Below, one piece after another: positions 14,920-24,487 of a DNA stretch of 64,000 nucleotides. The first letter of the stretch is position 1. Each line of letters starts with the position of its first letter. Under the pieces are notes generated by a model. The model worked only from the letters and a program-made list of their open reading frames with translations. It was not told the DNA's origin and did not search any database. Origin of the DNA: CAVROT01 sp963722905 (GTDB lineage: Bacteria > Pseudomonadota > Alphaproteobacteria > Rhodobacterales > Rhodobacteraceae); assembly GCA_963722905.1 (NCBI GenBank), contig CAVROT010000001.1, forward strand, positions 1 to 64,000, given 5' to 3'. Position numbers and translations under genes: made by a program.

Positions 14920-16425
14920 TCAGGCGCCGATGTCGAAGACGACGCCCTGGGCCATCGGCAACTGGCGCGAATAGTTCACCGTGTTGGTGGCCCGGCGCAT
15001 GTAGCCCTTCCATGCGTCAGAACCGCTTTCGCGGCCGCCGCCGGTCTCTTTTTCGCCCCCGAAGGCGCCGCCGATCTCCGCCCCCGAGGTGCCGATGTTG
15101 ACATTGGCGATGCCGCAGTCGGATCCGGCGGCCGACAGGAACGCCTCGGCCTCGCGCAGGTCGGTGGTGAAGATGGACGACGAGAGACCGGCGCCGACGG
15201 CGTTGTGCATTGCAATAGCCTCGTCCAGGTCGTCGCAGCGCATGACGTAGAGAATGGGCGCGAAGGTCTCGTGCAGGACGATGCCGTCGTGGGCGGGCAT
15301 CTCGACCAATGCGGGGCGCGCGTAATAGGCCTCCGCCCCGCCAGCCTCGATCCGTTCGCCGCCGTGCACGGTACCGCCCTGATCACGCGCGGCCGACAGT
15401 GCCGACTGCATCCCGTCGAAGGCGCTCCGGTCGATCAGCGGGCCGACCAGCGCGTCGCCCGCCAGCGGGTCGCCGACCGAAACCGACGCGTAGGCCGCCT
15501 TCAACGGCTCGACCACGGCGTCGTAGATATCGGAGTGGACGATCAGGCGACGCAGCGTGGTGCAGCGCTGCCCGGCGGTGCCCATCGCGCCGAAGGCAAC
15601 CGCGCGCACCGTCATGTCGATATCGGCCGAGGGGCGAACGATGGCCGCGTTGTTGCCGCCCAGCTCCAGGATGGCGCGGCCGAAGCGGGCCGCGACGCGC
15701 GGGCCGACCATGCGTCCCATCGCCGTCGAGCCCGTGGCCGAGACGACCGGCACGCGCGCATCGTCCACCAGCGCCTCGCCCAGGTCGCCGTCGCCGATAA
15801 GGACCGAAAGCAGCCCGTCCGGCACCTCGCCGAAGCGCGCCGCGGCCCGGTCGAACAGCGCCTTGCAGGCCAGCGCCGTCAGGGGCGTCTTCTCGGACGG
15901 CTTCCACACGACCGGATCGCCGCAGACGAGGGCCAGCGCTGCGTTCCACGACCAGACGGCGACGGGGAAGTTGAAGGCCGAGATCACGCCGACGGGGCCC
16001 ACCGGATGCCACTGCTCCATCATGCGATGGCCGGGGCGCTCGGTGGCGATTGTCAGACCGTGCAACTGCCGCGACAGGCCGACGGCGAAATCGCAGATGT
16101 CGATCATTTCCTGTACCTCGCCCGCGCCTTCGGAGGGGATCTTGCCGGCTTCCAGGCTCACCAGCGCGCCGAGGTCGTCCTTGTGGGCGCGCAGCTCGTC
16201 CCCCAACAGCCGAACCAGGTCGCCGCGCAGGGGGGCGGGGGTGTCGCGCCATACGGGGAAGGCGGCGGCAGCCCGGGCGATGGCGGCGTCCATGTCGGCG
16301 ACGCCGTGCCCGGGCACGCGGGTCAGCACCTCGCCCGTCAGCGGCGAGCGGGCGACCAACGGGCCGTCCAGGTCATCGACGCCCATCGCGTCCAGAAGGC
16401 TACGGGCGCGGGCGGCATAGGTCAT
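14920..16425 (-). CDS. ALDH7-type aminoadipate-semialdehyde dehydrogenase
   Basis: A 501-residue NAD-dependent aldehyde dehydrogenase. Asn152 (FNFP), Lys175 (WKPSEKT), the general base Glu254 (AILELGGNNA) and the nucleophile Cys288 (GTAGQRCTT) are all present. The ELGGNN and GQRCTT forms, rather than ELGGKS/GQxCTA, are diagnostic of ALDH7 (antiquitin), which oxidises 2-aminoadipate 6-semialdehyde / piperideine-6-carboxylate in lysine breakdown. It is the last gene of a leftward set after the TRAP permeases (184 bases apart). A truncated saccharopine dehydrogenase lies 5 kb away, so the gene probably belonged to a saccharopine-type lysine pathway. It appears intact. Confidence 0.88.
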   Translation of the reverse strand: MTYAARARSLLDAMGVDDLDGPLVARSPLTGEVLTRVPGHGVADMDAAIARAAAAFPVWRDTPAPLRGDLVRLLGDELRAHKDDLGALVSLEAGKIPSEGAGEVQEMIDICDFAVGLSRQLHGLTIATERPGHRMMEQWHPVGPVGVISAFNFPVAVWSWNAALALVCGDPVVWKPSEKTPLTALACKALFDRAAARFGEVPDGLLSVLIGDGDLGEALVDDARVPVVSATGSTAMGRMVGPRVAARFGRAILELGGNNAAIVRPSADIDMTVRAVAFGAMGTAGQRCTTLRRLIVHSDIYDAVVEPLKAAYASVSVGDPLAGDALVGPLIDRSAFDGMQSALSAARDQGGTVHGGERIEAGGAEAYYARPALVEMPAHDGIVLHETFAPILYVMRCDDLDEAIAMHNAVGAGLSSSIFTTDLREAEAFLSAAGSDCGIANVNIGTSGAEIGGAFGGEKETGGGRESGSDAWKGYMRRATNTVNYSRQLPMAQGVVFDIGA

Positions 16426-16609
16426 GGCGTGGTCTCCTGCAGAGGTGTCGGACGCGGCGGGCCCATGGGCGATCGTCCGGTGACGCCCGGTACGTCCGGA
16501 CGCTCGGGCGTGCGGTGTGGTGGGTGCGGCCGGTGGTCGCGCGGCGCTTCGATCCGCGGCGTGGATGGTGGCGCACGGGCGGGGTCGGGGACGGCCGGTT
16601 CGTCATGTC

Positions 16610-17905
16610 CTAGGAAAGGGCGGACGGCAGCCATGTGGCGAGGCCGGGGAAGAGGAACAGGATCACGATGAAGGCTGCCATCACCAGGAACATGGGGAAC
16701 GAGGCGCGGCTGATGAATCCAATGTCCTTGCCCGTCATCCCCTGCAGCACGAAGAGGTTGAACCCGATGGGCGGAGTGATCTGCGCCATCTCGACGACGA
16801 TCATGACGTAGACGCCGAACCAGAGCATGTCGAAGCCCGCCGCCCGGACCATCGGCTCTATGATGGCCATGGTCAGCACGATCGAGGACAGACCGTCGAG
16901 GAAGCACCCCAGGACGATGTAGAACGCCGTGAGGATGACGATCAGCATGAGCGGCGAAAGCTCCCATGCCTCGATCCCCTGCGCCAGCGCCCGCGGTATG
17001 CCCGTGAAGCCCATGGCGAGCGACAGGAACCCCGCGCCCATCAGGATCAGCATGATCATCGCCGTCGTCCGCACCGCGCCCAGCGTGGCCTGGAGCAGAC
17101 CCTCCCACGTCAGGCTGCGCTGGACGGCCGACAGCAGGATGGCCCCCAGCACGCCCAGCGCCGCCGCCTCGGTCGCGGTCGCGACGCCGGAGTAGATCGA
17201 CCCGATCACGGCCGCGATCAGGGCCAGCACCGGCACGAGGTCGGCCAACCGCCGGCCGATGCTGGCCGTGTCGACGTCCTGCACCGGTGCGAACGTGCCG
17301 CGGTTCACGATGGCCCATCCCGCGACATAGGCCATGAAGCACAGCGCCAGGCAGATCCCCGGGATCATCGCCGCCATGAAAAGCTGCGAGATGCTCTCGT
17401 TCACCGTCACCCCGAAGACGATCATCGCGATCGAAGGCGGGATCAGCAGGCCCAGCGTACCGGCGCCCGACAGCGTGCCGATGATCATCCTTTCGGGATA
17501 GTTCCGCGCCCGCAGTTCCGGGATGGACATCTTGCCTACCGTCGCCACGGTCGCGGCCGACGAGCCCGAGATGGCCGCGAAGACCGCCGACGCACCGATG
17601 TTGACGTGCAGAAGCCCTCCCGGCAGGCCACGCAGGAACGGCGCGAGGCCGCGAAACAGCGTCTCGGACAGCTTGGTGCGGTAGAGGATCTCGCCCATCC
17701 AGATGAAGAGCGGCAGTGCGGTCAGCGTCCAGGACGACTGGTCGCCCCAGATCGTTACCGCCATCGAATCGCCGATGGGCGCCGAGGTGAATAGCCACAT
17801 GCCCACGATGGCTGTGGCCAGCAGGGCTGCGCCGACCCAGACGCCCAGACCCAGCAGCACGAAGAGCGTCATGACGAAGACGACGATGGAGACGGTTTCG
17901 CTCAT
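16610..17905 (-). CDS. TRAP transporter large permease (DctM type)
   Basis: A 431-residue inner-membrane protein with about 12 hydrophobic segments, starting VSIVVFVMTLFVLLGLGVWV. Family signatures include LPLFIWMGEILYRTKLSETL, GSSAATVATVGKMSIPEL, GTLGLLIPPSIAMIVFG and the C-terminal EMAQITPPIGFNLFVLQGM. It forms the Na+-driven transport channel with the small permease encoded upstream (4-base ATGA overlap). The substrate is set by the binding protein, whose gene is frameshifted here. Amino or organic acids would fit the neighbours but are not shown by the sequence. Confidence 0.93.
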   Translation of the reverse strand: MSETVSIVVFVMTLFVLLGLGVWVGAALLATAIVGMWLFTSAPIGDSMAVTIWGDQSSWTLTALPLFIWMGEILYRTKLSETLFRGLAPFLRGLPGGLLHVNIGASAVFAAISGSSAATVATVGKMSIPELRARNYPERMIIGTLSGAGTLGLLIPPSIAMIVFGVTVNESISQLFMAAMIPGICLALCFMAYVAGWAIVNRGTFAPVQDVDTASIGRRLADLVPVLALIAAVIGSIYSGVATATEAAALGVLGAILLSAVQRSLTWEGLLQATLGAVRTTAMIMLILMGAGFLSLAMGFTGIPRALAQGIEAWELSPLMLIVILTAFYIVLGCFLDGLSSIVLTMAIIEPMVRAAGFDMLWFGVYVMIVVEMAQITPPIGFNLFVLQGMTGKDIGFISRASFPMFLVMAAFIVILFLFPGLATWLPSALS

Positions 17906-18411
17906 ACCTCGCGGCCGCCTTCCAGCGCAGTCACGCGGCCGGCCGCCACCTCGGCGAGGGTATGCACAACGGCGAGCGCCAGAAGCCACGCGCCGGCGGC
18001 GACGGGCGCCTGCGGGATCCACACCAGGATGGCGTCGGCCCCCTGGCTGCGCTCACCGAAGTCCCACGAATCATAGGCGAGCCGGGTCATGTACCAGGCG
18101 AGGAAGACCGTGATCGCCGCCATCAGCGCCAGCACCGCGATCTCTACGCCGCGGCGGGCCCGGCCGGTCAGGCGCTGGACCACCAGTTGCACGCGGATGT
18201 GCGCCCCCGCCCGAAAGGCATAGGGCAGCGCAAGGAAGGTGGAGGAGGCCATGACATAGCCGGCCATGTCCGTGGCGCCGCCCGCATAGAGGCTGAGTAG
18301 CCGGGACAGCACGCTCCACAGGATAAGCCCGCAGAGGATCACGAGCAGGACCGCCGCGAGGTATCCCGCGAGGCGGTAGAGCGCGTCGAGCGCGGAAGAG
18401 AGTGCGGTCAT
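17902..18411 (-). CDS. TRAP transporter small permease (DctQ type)
   Basis: A 169-residue membrane protein with four predicted helices (AGYLAAVLLVILCGLILWSV; the segment around ATDMAGYVMASSTFLALPYAF; IAVLALMAAITVFLAWYM; APVAAGAWLLALAVVHTL). The pattern YAFRAGAHIRVQLV is typical of DctQ. The ATG at 18411 is preferred over the much longer open frame because homology begins at LDALYRLAGYLAAV. It overlaps the large permease gene by 4 bases and follows the binding-protein gene by 49 bases. Confidence 0.9.
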   Translation of the reverse strand: MTALSSALDALYRLAGYLAAVLLVILCGLILWSVLSRLLSLYAGGATDMAGYVMASSTFLALPYAFRAGAHIRVQLVVQRLTGRARRGVEIAVLALMAAITVFLAWYMTRLAYDSWDFGERSQGADAILVWIPQAPVAAGAWLLALAVVHTLAEVAAGRVTALEGGREV

Positions 18412-18460
18412 GCGACTGGAACCGGAGGCAGGGCGACCCTCGGTCGCCCCGCCCGTCGGA

Positions 18461-19433
18461 TCACTCGGCCGCATATGCGTCCAGGGCCGCCTGTCCGTTC
18501 TCGCCGGCACGCTCCACCCAGGATTCGCGCAGGTTCGTTCCGACCGCCTCGAAGGCGGCGCGCATCTCGGGGTTCAGCTCACCGATGGTCATGCCGTTCT
18601 CCGTGAACTGGTCGATGTAATAGCCGTCCAGCTCTTCGGCGCGCGCCCAGCACTTTTCTTCCGCGGTGGCGGCGGCGGTCTCGATCACCGACCGGGTCGC
18701 GTCATCCAGCCCGTCCCAGGCATCCTGGTTCACCATGACCATGTTGCGCGGCAGCCAGGCCTTCACGTCGTAATAGTAGTCCACATGCTCCCACAGTTTC
18801 TGGTCGAAGCCGGTGGAGCCGGACGAGATCATCGACTGCGCCACGCCGGTGGCGAAGGCCTGCGACAGCTCTGCCGCCTCGATGGTCGTGGGCACCATGC
18901 CCAGTTCGTCGGCGAAGGCAGAGGTTGTGGCGTTGTAGGCGCGGAACTTGAGGCCCTGAAGGTCCGCGGGCACCTCGGCGGGGACGGACGAATAGAAGCC
19001 CTGCGGCGGCCACGGGCAGGAATAGAGGAAATGGATGCCGCTTTCGGTCAGCTTCTCCTCCAGGATCGGCCGGGACGTGTCATAGAGCTTGCGTGCGTCG
19101 GCGAAGGACGTCGCCAGGAACGGCACCGAGTTCGAGCTCGTAGAACGCATCGTCGTTGCCCAGAGCCGATATCAGCCGCTCGCCGATGGGCGTCAGCCCG
19201 CGTCGCACCGCATTGAAGATCTCGTCTCCCGAGAAGAGCGAGCCGCCGGGATGCGTCACGACCTCGAGGTCGGCGGCGTTCTGCGTCACCTCCGCGGCGA
19301 ACTCGGCCGCGATCTCGGAATGATAGTTGGTCGCGGAATAGGCCAGCGCCATGTCCCATTTCTCGGCCTGAGCGGCGCCCGCCGCAGCCATCAGGACTGC
19401 CGTGCCCATCATCGTCACCTTCGTCATCGTCAT
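18461..19433 (-). pseudogene. TRAP solute-binding protein DctP, single frameshift
   Basis: The first frame (from 19433) starts with a signal peptide (MTKVTMMGTAVLMAAAGAAQ, cleavage after AQA) and continues KWDMALAYSATNYHSEIAAE to GNDDAFYEL. One extra base near 19130-19136 ends the sense frame. Homology then resumes as NSVPFLATSFADARKLYD, FRAYNATTSAFADEL, SSGSTGFDQKLWEHVDYYY and runs to the normal end at 18461. Together they make a complete DctP of about 320 residues. Both halves keep full conservation, so the break is either very recent or a sequence error. As written, transport through the intact permeases would lack its periplasmic binding protein. Confidence 0.85.
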
Positions 19434-19562
19434 ATCGCGCTCCCCGCTTTTCCGATTATCGAACGACGCTGCCCCGACTCAAGGACGGGAAAAAGCCGGC
19501 GCAGAGCCGGCCGGACCGCGACGTGTGTCATTTCGGCGGCGAACCCGGCAATCAGTCAAGCC

Positions 19563-20861
19563 CTAACCGAACCGACCGGGTGCGAAGGCCGCCGTCCTCG
19601 CCGCGAGCCGGGGATCGGGCGGCCGGCCGCAGATCAGGTCGGCCATCAGTTCGCCGCTGCCGGCCGACGTGGAGAAGCCCAGATGCTGGTGGCCGCAGCA
19701 TAACCAGAGCCCCGGGTGCGCGGGCGCCGGACCGATGGCGGGCAGGCAGTCCGGCAAAGTGGGCCGGTCGGCCGTGACGGGGCCGTCGTCGATGGGATCG
19801 CCCAGCGGCAGGACGGCCCGCGCGTCGCGCTCGGCCAGCGCCCACTGACCTGACCGCGCGCGCGACCCCGGCCGCGTCAGAAACGTGCCGGTCGAGACCT
19901 GCACGCCGCCCGGGCGTGGCGACATCACGATGCCGGCCGCCGCGTCGAAGACCGGGCGCGCCAGCCCGGCCCCCGGCGCGAACGCGAACCGCCGCATCGT
20001 CCCGCGTTCCGCCATCATCGGCAGGGCGACGCCCAGGGGCCGCGTCAGGGCGGCCGACCACGGGCCGGCTGCGATCACCGCATGCGCCGCCCGCAGCCGG
20101 CCGCCATCCGCGAGGACGATGCGCCAACCGTTATCCGAGGGCGACAGCGCCCGGACCTCGCCCCGCAGGACGGTGCCGCCGCGGTCGAGGAAGAGGCCCA
20201 GATACGCGACGCACAGAGCTGCGGGATCGAGGATCGCCGCCGATCCGCCGAAGCGCAGCGCCCCGGCGTAGAGCGGGGCGAGAGACGGCTCCTCGGCCGC
20301 GAGGGCCGCGGCATCCAGAATATCGCAGGCCACCCCGTGACGGTCGTAGACCGCCATCGTCGTCCGCGCCGCGGCCAGGGCGGCCGGGGTCCGGTGCAGA
20401 TGCAGCCAGCCGTCGCTCCGGCGCAGACGGGCGACGCCGGCCTCGGCCAGCAGGCGCTCGTGCGCCGCGCGCGAGGCGGTGATAAGCGCGTCCAGCGCCG
20501 CGACACCGTGCGCGAAGGCCGCGGGCGCGCAACTGCGCAGGAACCGCGGCCCCCACGACGCAAGGGCGGGCAGGGCGCGCGGGTCCACGCGAAATCCGGG
20601 CGACCGTCCCGCCAGCAGGCCCGCCAGCCGGGACGGCAGGCCGGGACTGGCCAGCGGGACGAGCGACGAGGTCGCCCAGACCCCGGCGTTCCAACGCGAG
20701 GCGCGCTGGCAGGGCGCGTCCCGGTCCACCAGCACGACACGCCGTCCGCGCCGCTGCAAGGAGAGGGCGCAGCACAGCCCGACGATGCCGCCGCCGACGA
20801 TGGCGACGTCGGGAACGGACGTCGGATGCGGGGGCGCGTTCGGCACGGGCGGTGGGACCAT
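19563..20861 (-). CDS. FAD-dependent D-amino-acid oxidase/dehydrogenase family protein
   Basis: A 432-residue flavoprotein. The Rossmann motif VAIVGGGIVGLCCALSLQRR binds FAD near the N terminus. The DAO fold continues with RASRWNAGVW, the central HAVIAAGPWSAAL and the C-terminal TLPDCLPAIGPAPAHPGLWL and CCGHQHLGFSTSAGSGELMA. These match DadA-like enzymes that oxidise D-amino acids (or imino acids) to keto acids, passing electrons to the respiratory chain or oxygen. The ATG at 20861 is chosen; the frame extends to 20915. Its neighbours are an amino-acid racemase and lysine pathway genes, so a D-amino acid or cyclic lysine derivative is a plausible substrate (inference). Confidence 0.82.
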   Translation of the reverse strand: MVPPPVPNAPPHPTSVPDVAIVGGGIVGLCCALSLQRRGRRVVLVDRDAPCQRASRWNAGVWATSSLVPLASPGLPSRLAGLLAGRSPGFRVDPRALPALASWGPRFLRSCAPAAFAHGVAALDALITASRAAHERLLAEAGVARLRRSDGWLHLHRTPAALAAARTTMAVYDRHGVACDILDAAALAAEEPSLAPLYAGALRFGGSAAILDPAALCVAYLGLFLDRGGTVLRGEVRALSPSDNGWRIVLADGGRLRAAHAVIAAGPWSAALTRPLGVALPMMAERGTMRRFAFAPGAGLARPVFDAAAGIVMSPRPGGVQVSTGTFLTRPGSRARSGQWALAERDARAVLPLGDPIDDGPVTADRPTLPDCLPAIGPAPAHPGLWLCCGHQHLGFSTSAGSGELMADLICGRPPDPRLAARTAAFAPGRFG

Positions 20862-20979
20862 TCTGTTGACGTCGCCCCTGCCTGGCGGCCACACCGGAGC
20901 CGGTATCGTCGACAATCGTTGCGCTCTGCCACGTCTTTCGGCAACCCGTTCATCCGCGCGTCAATGTGGAGGTGTACAC

Positions 20980-21411
20980 GTGAGGGACGGACATCGGCCG
21001 ACGCATCGTCCGGGCACTGCAGCAAAACGGGCGCGGGGCGACCTCGGCCATCGCCTGCCGGCTCGGGATCGCACGCCCCACCGTCCACGAGCGCATCGCG
21101 CGATTGGAGCGCGAGGGCACGATCACCGGCTACCCGGCCGTGCTTGCACGCGATCCCGGTGGGGATCGCGTCAGGATCCTCATGCTGCTCCAGATCCGAG
21201 AGCAGGATACGCGAAAGGTCGTCCAGCGTCTGCCGGCCCATTCCAGGATCCGCATCTGCCTGTCGGTCACCGGCGCGTTCGGCCTGTCTCCAGCGCCGAA
21301 GCCTCGCGGATCGGGGCTCTGGATGTCGCCGTCGACGAGGTGGCCGGGATACCGGGGGTGAACCGGACGACGATCGTCGTCGTCTTCGGGCGGGAGTTCG
21401 ACCGCCGCGAC
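20980..21411 (+). pseudogene. Lrp/AsnC family regulator, frameshifted
   Basis: The helix-turn-helix half reads DIGRRIVRALQQNGRGATSA, then IACRLGIARPTVHERIARLE and REGTITGY. The upstream frame has a TGA at 20981 with no usable start; a GTG at 20980 lies one base out of phase, which suggests an indel near the N terminus. A second shift near 21290 moves the rest (SAEASRIGALDVAVDEVAGI, PGVNRTTIVVVFGREFDRR) to another frame. It is thus a dead regulator. It sits divergently from the flavoprotein gene, the usual place for a local amino-acid-responsive control gene, and its loss fits the decay of the locus. Confidence 0.75.
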
Positions 21412-21459
21412 AAGGAGACGGTCCAGCGCATCTCGCAACGGTCCTTTGTCGACCGGCCA

Positions 21460-22116
21460 ACCCCGCTCCTTCCCGCCAACGCGCTGAAGCACGATCTCAT
21501 GCGGCCGACGGACGCGCTCGACTACGAATGCTGCAATCAGTGCAAGGCCATCGTCGGCGGCGAGGGGATCATGCAGGCGCCGCCGGACGATTGCGAGATC
21601 GTCAGCGGCGACGGCGCCGACCACGAATGCTTCGATACCCCGGGCGGCCCCGGCATGCCGGCCGAGACGCCGGAGGGGAAGGCCCGGCGCGTGTCCGGCC
21701 GCACGATCCGCTGCCCCGGCCACCGCGAGACCGTGAAGCTGCTGAAAGACCTCGGGCCGGAGCGGCGGCGCGACCCGATGCGCGACATCTTCGCGACGGC
21801 ATTGCCGCGGACCGACCGGGACGTGGTGCCGATCTTCTGCACCGCGCGCGGCATTCGGGACGGGCGGCCGGTCGAACGGTCCTTCCTCGACAAGTCCCGC
21901 GCGTGCAGGATCGTTAGACGGACATGGAGCGCCATCCAGATCATCACGGCGGCGGGCGTCTGCGGGGTGCCGGACCTTCCGCGATGCGGCGCGCTGCCGT
22001 CGCGGGGCTTCGTGCGGCACGAGGATGTACCGCTCGCCGCCTTCCTCGCCACCGCGTCCGGCGCGCTTCACCAGGCAGGCACGGTGACGCCGCTGCAGAG
22101 CGCGCAGGCCGCGTGA
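21460..22116 (+). pseudogene. saccharopine dehydrogenase, 5'-truncated remnant
   Basis: A 218-codon frame matches only the C-terminal half of the saccharopine dehydrogenase family: ALKHDLMRPTDALDYE, CKAIVGGEGIMQAPPDDCEI, CFDTPGGPGMPAETPEGKAR, TIRCPGHRETVKLL and TWSAIQIITAAGVCGVPDL, ending near GFVRHEDVPLAAFLAT. The N-terminal NAD-binding half is gone. The frame runs straight out of the Lrp remnant without a start codon, so the junction is a deletion. Several usually conserved positions are altered. It probably took part in lysine breakdown with the ALDH7 enzyme before truncation. Its stop overlaps the start of the racemase gene (GTGA). Confidence 0.75.
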
Positions 22117-22805
22117 CCGGCTTCGTCGGGATCCTCTCGCTCGACACCGCGTTCCCGCGGATCGTCGGCGACGTCGGGAATCCGGCCAGCCATGCGATGC
22201 CCGCGCGGGTGCGCATCGTCGGGGGCGCGGACGCGGCGCGGATCGTCTGCGACGGGCCCCCGCCCGAGGAGATGGCGCAGCGCTTCGTCAGAGCCGCCCG
22301 CGCGCTGGAGGCCGAGGGGGCGGCGGCCATCGTGTCGACCTGCGGGTTCCTGATCCACCTCCAGGACCGGATCGCGGCGGCGGTCGGCATCCCGGTTATG
22401 CTGTCGGCGCTCTCGCTCGTGCCGATGGCGGCGACGGCGACGGGCGGGCGCCCCGTGGGCATTGTCACCGCGTCGCGGGTCGCTCTGGGACCCGCGTCCC
22501 TGCGCGCGGCCGGCATCGACGCCGGCGCGGTCCGTATCGTCGGGATGGAGGACGATACGGCCTTCCGCGAGACCTTCACCGCCCCAAGGTCGGACCAGCG
22601 GCGCGACCTCGACCGCGCGGCGATGGAACGGGCGGTCGTGGCGCGCGCAGCCGCCCTCGTCGCGCAAGAGCCTGGGATCGGGGCCATCGTCCTCGAGTGC
22701 GGGAACTTGCCGCCCTATTCCGCGGCCATCCGTACCCGCACGGGCCGCCCCGTCCTCCACCTGCTGGACGGGGCCGCGCTGCTGTGGTCGGCCGCCCGGG
22801 GCTGA
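22113..22805 (+). CDS. Asp/Glu/hydantoin racemase family protein
   Basis: A 230-residue cytoplasmic protein starting at GTG (overlap GTGA with the preceding remnant). The two catalytic cysteines expected for cofactor-independent racemases are present: Cys77 in IVSTCGFLIHLQ and Cys196 in IVLECGNLPPYS. Each lies at the end of a predicted beta strand in the duplicated Rossmann-like fold. The first lies after the FDGPPPEEMAQRF-type segment. The exact substrate (aspartate, glutamate, hydantoin or another amino acid) cannot be told. With the nearby D-amino-acid-oxidase-type flavoprotein it could convert an L- to a D-amino acid for oxidation. It is intact, but its upstream genes are broken. Confidence 0.78.
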   Translation: MTGFVGILSLDTAFPRIVGDVGNPASHAMPARVRIVGGADAARIVCDGPPPEEMAQRFVRAARALEAEGAAAIVSTCGFLIHLQDRIAAAVGIPVMLSALSLVPMAATATGGRPVGIVTASRVALGPASLRAAGIDAGAVRIVGMEDDTAFRETFTAPRSDQRRDLDRAAMERAVVARAAALVAQEPGIGAIVLECGNLPPYSAAIRTRTGRPVLHLLDGAALLWSAARG

Positions 22806-23132
22806 CGGGTCCAAGTGCGCCCCGGGCCCCGCACGGTGCCGGGCCTGGCGCCGGAGGGTCATGCCCCGTCCGGCCCGGCCGGCCAGGGATCTGCGGCAGG
22901 GCGTACCTCCACCCTCCCGGTGACGGTGCCTGTGACTTGTGCGGCGGCCGCGACGCTGTCTTGGACCGCGGCGCATCGGCCGTCATCCCACTCGGTCGCG
23001 ACGCCGGAACATGGAAGGGACGGTACAGCGCGGCCGGCCGGATCGAAGTCTGGTTGGCGATAAAGCGCCCTGGCCCGGCGCACCGGCGACGATGGCGCGG
23101 CCATACCGGCGGCGTGCGCAACCACGCGCGCC
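22806..23132 (+). other. no gene seen; convergent intergenic region
   Basis: About 330 bases between the convergent racemase and HisD-like genes. Frames here lack family features. GC-rich inverted stretches exist, but no clear hairpin plus T run stands out. Confidence 0.4.
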
Positions 23133-24461
23133 TCAGCCGCCCTCAAGGTAGCGGTGGCGCATCTCCGACACTGCGTTCTCGTGCGACGAGAAACCTTCGT
23201 ATTGCGCCAGGACGCGGGCATGTCGGGCCATCTCGGGATAGGCCGGCGCAGTCACGTAGCCGACAGACGAGCACTTGACGAAGTCGTGCACCGACAGCGG
23301 CCCCCACGTCGCGGCGCCCCGGCTGGTCGGCAGCACCGCATTGGGGCCGAGGGCGAAGTTCCCGATGGCGATGGGCGTGTGCGGGCCCATCAGGATTTCG
23401 GCCGCCTCGGTGATGTGCCCCAGGTGGCGGAACGGGTCCGCCGACAGGATCTCCAGATGCTCGGGCGCGTAGTCGTTCACGAACCGGTAGCTGTCCGCCA
23501 GCGACGGCGTCAGCGCCACGCCGCCGTTGGGCCCGCACAGCACGGCGCGGGCGTAGTCGGCGCGCCGGTCGGTCATGCGCGACAGATGACCGGGCAGCGC
23601 GGCCAGCGCCTGTTCGGCCACGCGGCGCGAATGCGTGACCAGCCAGGCGGAACTGTCGGGGCCGTGCTCGGCCTCGATCAGCAGGTCCAGCGCCGCCAGC
23701 GCGCCGTCGACGCTGTCGTCGGCGAAGATGATCGCCTCGGACGGGCCGGCGGGCAGGCCGGGGTCGATCCGGTCCGACAGCAGCCGCTTGGCCGCGACGA
23801 CCCAGGGGCTGCCCGGCCCGACGATCTTCGCGGCACGCGCGATGCTCTGCGTGCCGTAGGCGGCGGCCGCGACGGCCTGCGCGCCGCCGCACTTCCATAC
23901 CGTGTCCACCCCCGCGATCCGCGCCGCGACCAGCGTTGCCGCGTCCACCCCGCCATCCGGCGTCGGCGGGGTGAAGATCGCCAGCTCCGGCACCCCCGCC
24001 ACCACGGCCGGCACCGACGTCATCATCGTGACCGACGGGAACGCCCCCTTGCCCCGCGGCACGTAAAGCGCGGCGGACCGGATCGGGGTATAGCGGTCGC
24101 CGGCAAAGGCGCCCGGACGGATCTCCTTGAGCCACATGGGCTTCGGCTTCTGTTCCTCGTGAAAGCTGCGGATGTTGGCGATGCCGTAGCGGATCGCCTC
24201 GACCACGGCGTCGTCCACCGCGTCGAAGGCGGCGTCGAACTCGGCCTCGCTGGCCCTGAGCGTCCCCTCGGTCAGGGATGCGGCGCCGTCGAGCTCGCGC
24301 CCGAGGCGCACCAGCGCGGCGTCGCCTTCGTCGCGGACGGCGTCGATGATGGGGCGCGCGCGGTCCAGATAGCCGCTCAGGTCCGTCTCGGACCGGGTCA
24401 GCAGGGCGGCATAGGCGTCGGCGGCCAGCGTGGCGGTCTCGTGGAAGGATATGTCGGGCAT
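23133..24461 (-). CDS. HisD-family dehydrogenase (paralogue; possibly sulfopropanediol/polyol)
   Basis: A 442-residue protein of the histidinol dehydrogenase superfamily, diverged from the hisD at 2079. Conserved blocks are SAALYVPRGKGAFPSVTMMT, VWKCGGAQAVAAAAYGTQSI, KIVGPGSPWVVAAKRLL, PAGPSEAIIFAD, IEAEHGPDSSAWLVT (active-site region), DYAPEHLEIL and GPNAVLPTSRGAATWGPLSV. Paralogues of this type include the DHPS (sulfopropanediol) dehydrogenase HpsN of roseobacters. Its place as the last gene of an operon with a polyamine-type ABC importer and an SDR argues for catabolism of an imported alcohol or polyol. The substrate itself is not determined by the sequence. Confidence 0.85.
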   Translation of the reverse strand: MPDISFHETATLAADAYAALLTRSETDLSGYLDRARPIIDAVRDEGDAALVRLGRELDGAASLTEGTLRASEAEFDAAFDAVDDAVVEAIRYGIANIRSFHEEQKPKPMWLKEIRPGAFAGDRYTPIRSAALYVPRGKGAFPSVTMMTSVPAVVAGVPELAIFTPPTPDGGVDAATLVAARIAGVDTVWKCGGAQAVAAAAYGTQSIARAAKIVGPGSPWVVAAKRLLSDRIDPGLPAGPSEAIIFADDSVDGALAALDLLIEAEHGPDSSAWLVTHSRRVAEQALAALPGHLSRMTDRRADYARAVLCGPNGGVALTPSLADSYRFVNDYAPEHLEILSADPFRHLGHITEAAEILMGPHTPIAIGNFALGPNAVLPTSRGAATWGPLSVHDFVKCSSVGYVTAPAYPEMARHARVLAQYEGFSSHENAVSEMRHRYLEGG

Positions 24462-24487
24462 GGGGGCCTTTCGGACAGGCGGCGCGA

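Noticed and set aside
22806..23060. GAGGGTCATGCCCC near 22857 as another copy of the 41-bp repeat
   Set aside because: Only about ten bases agree with the core and no hairpin or host frame supports it.
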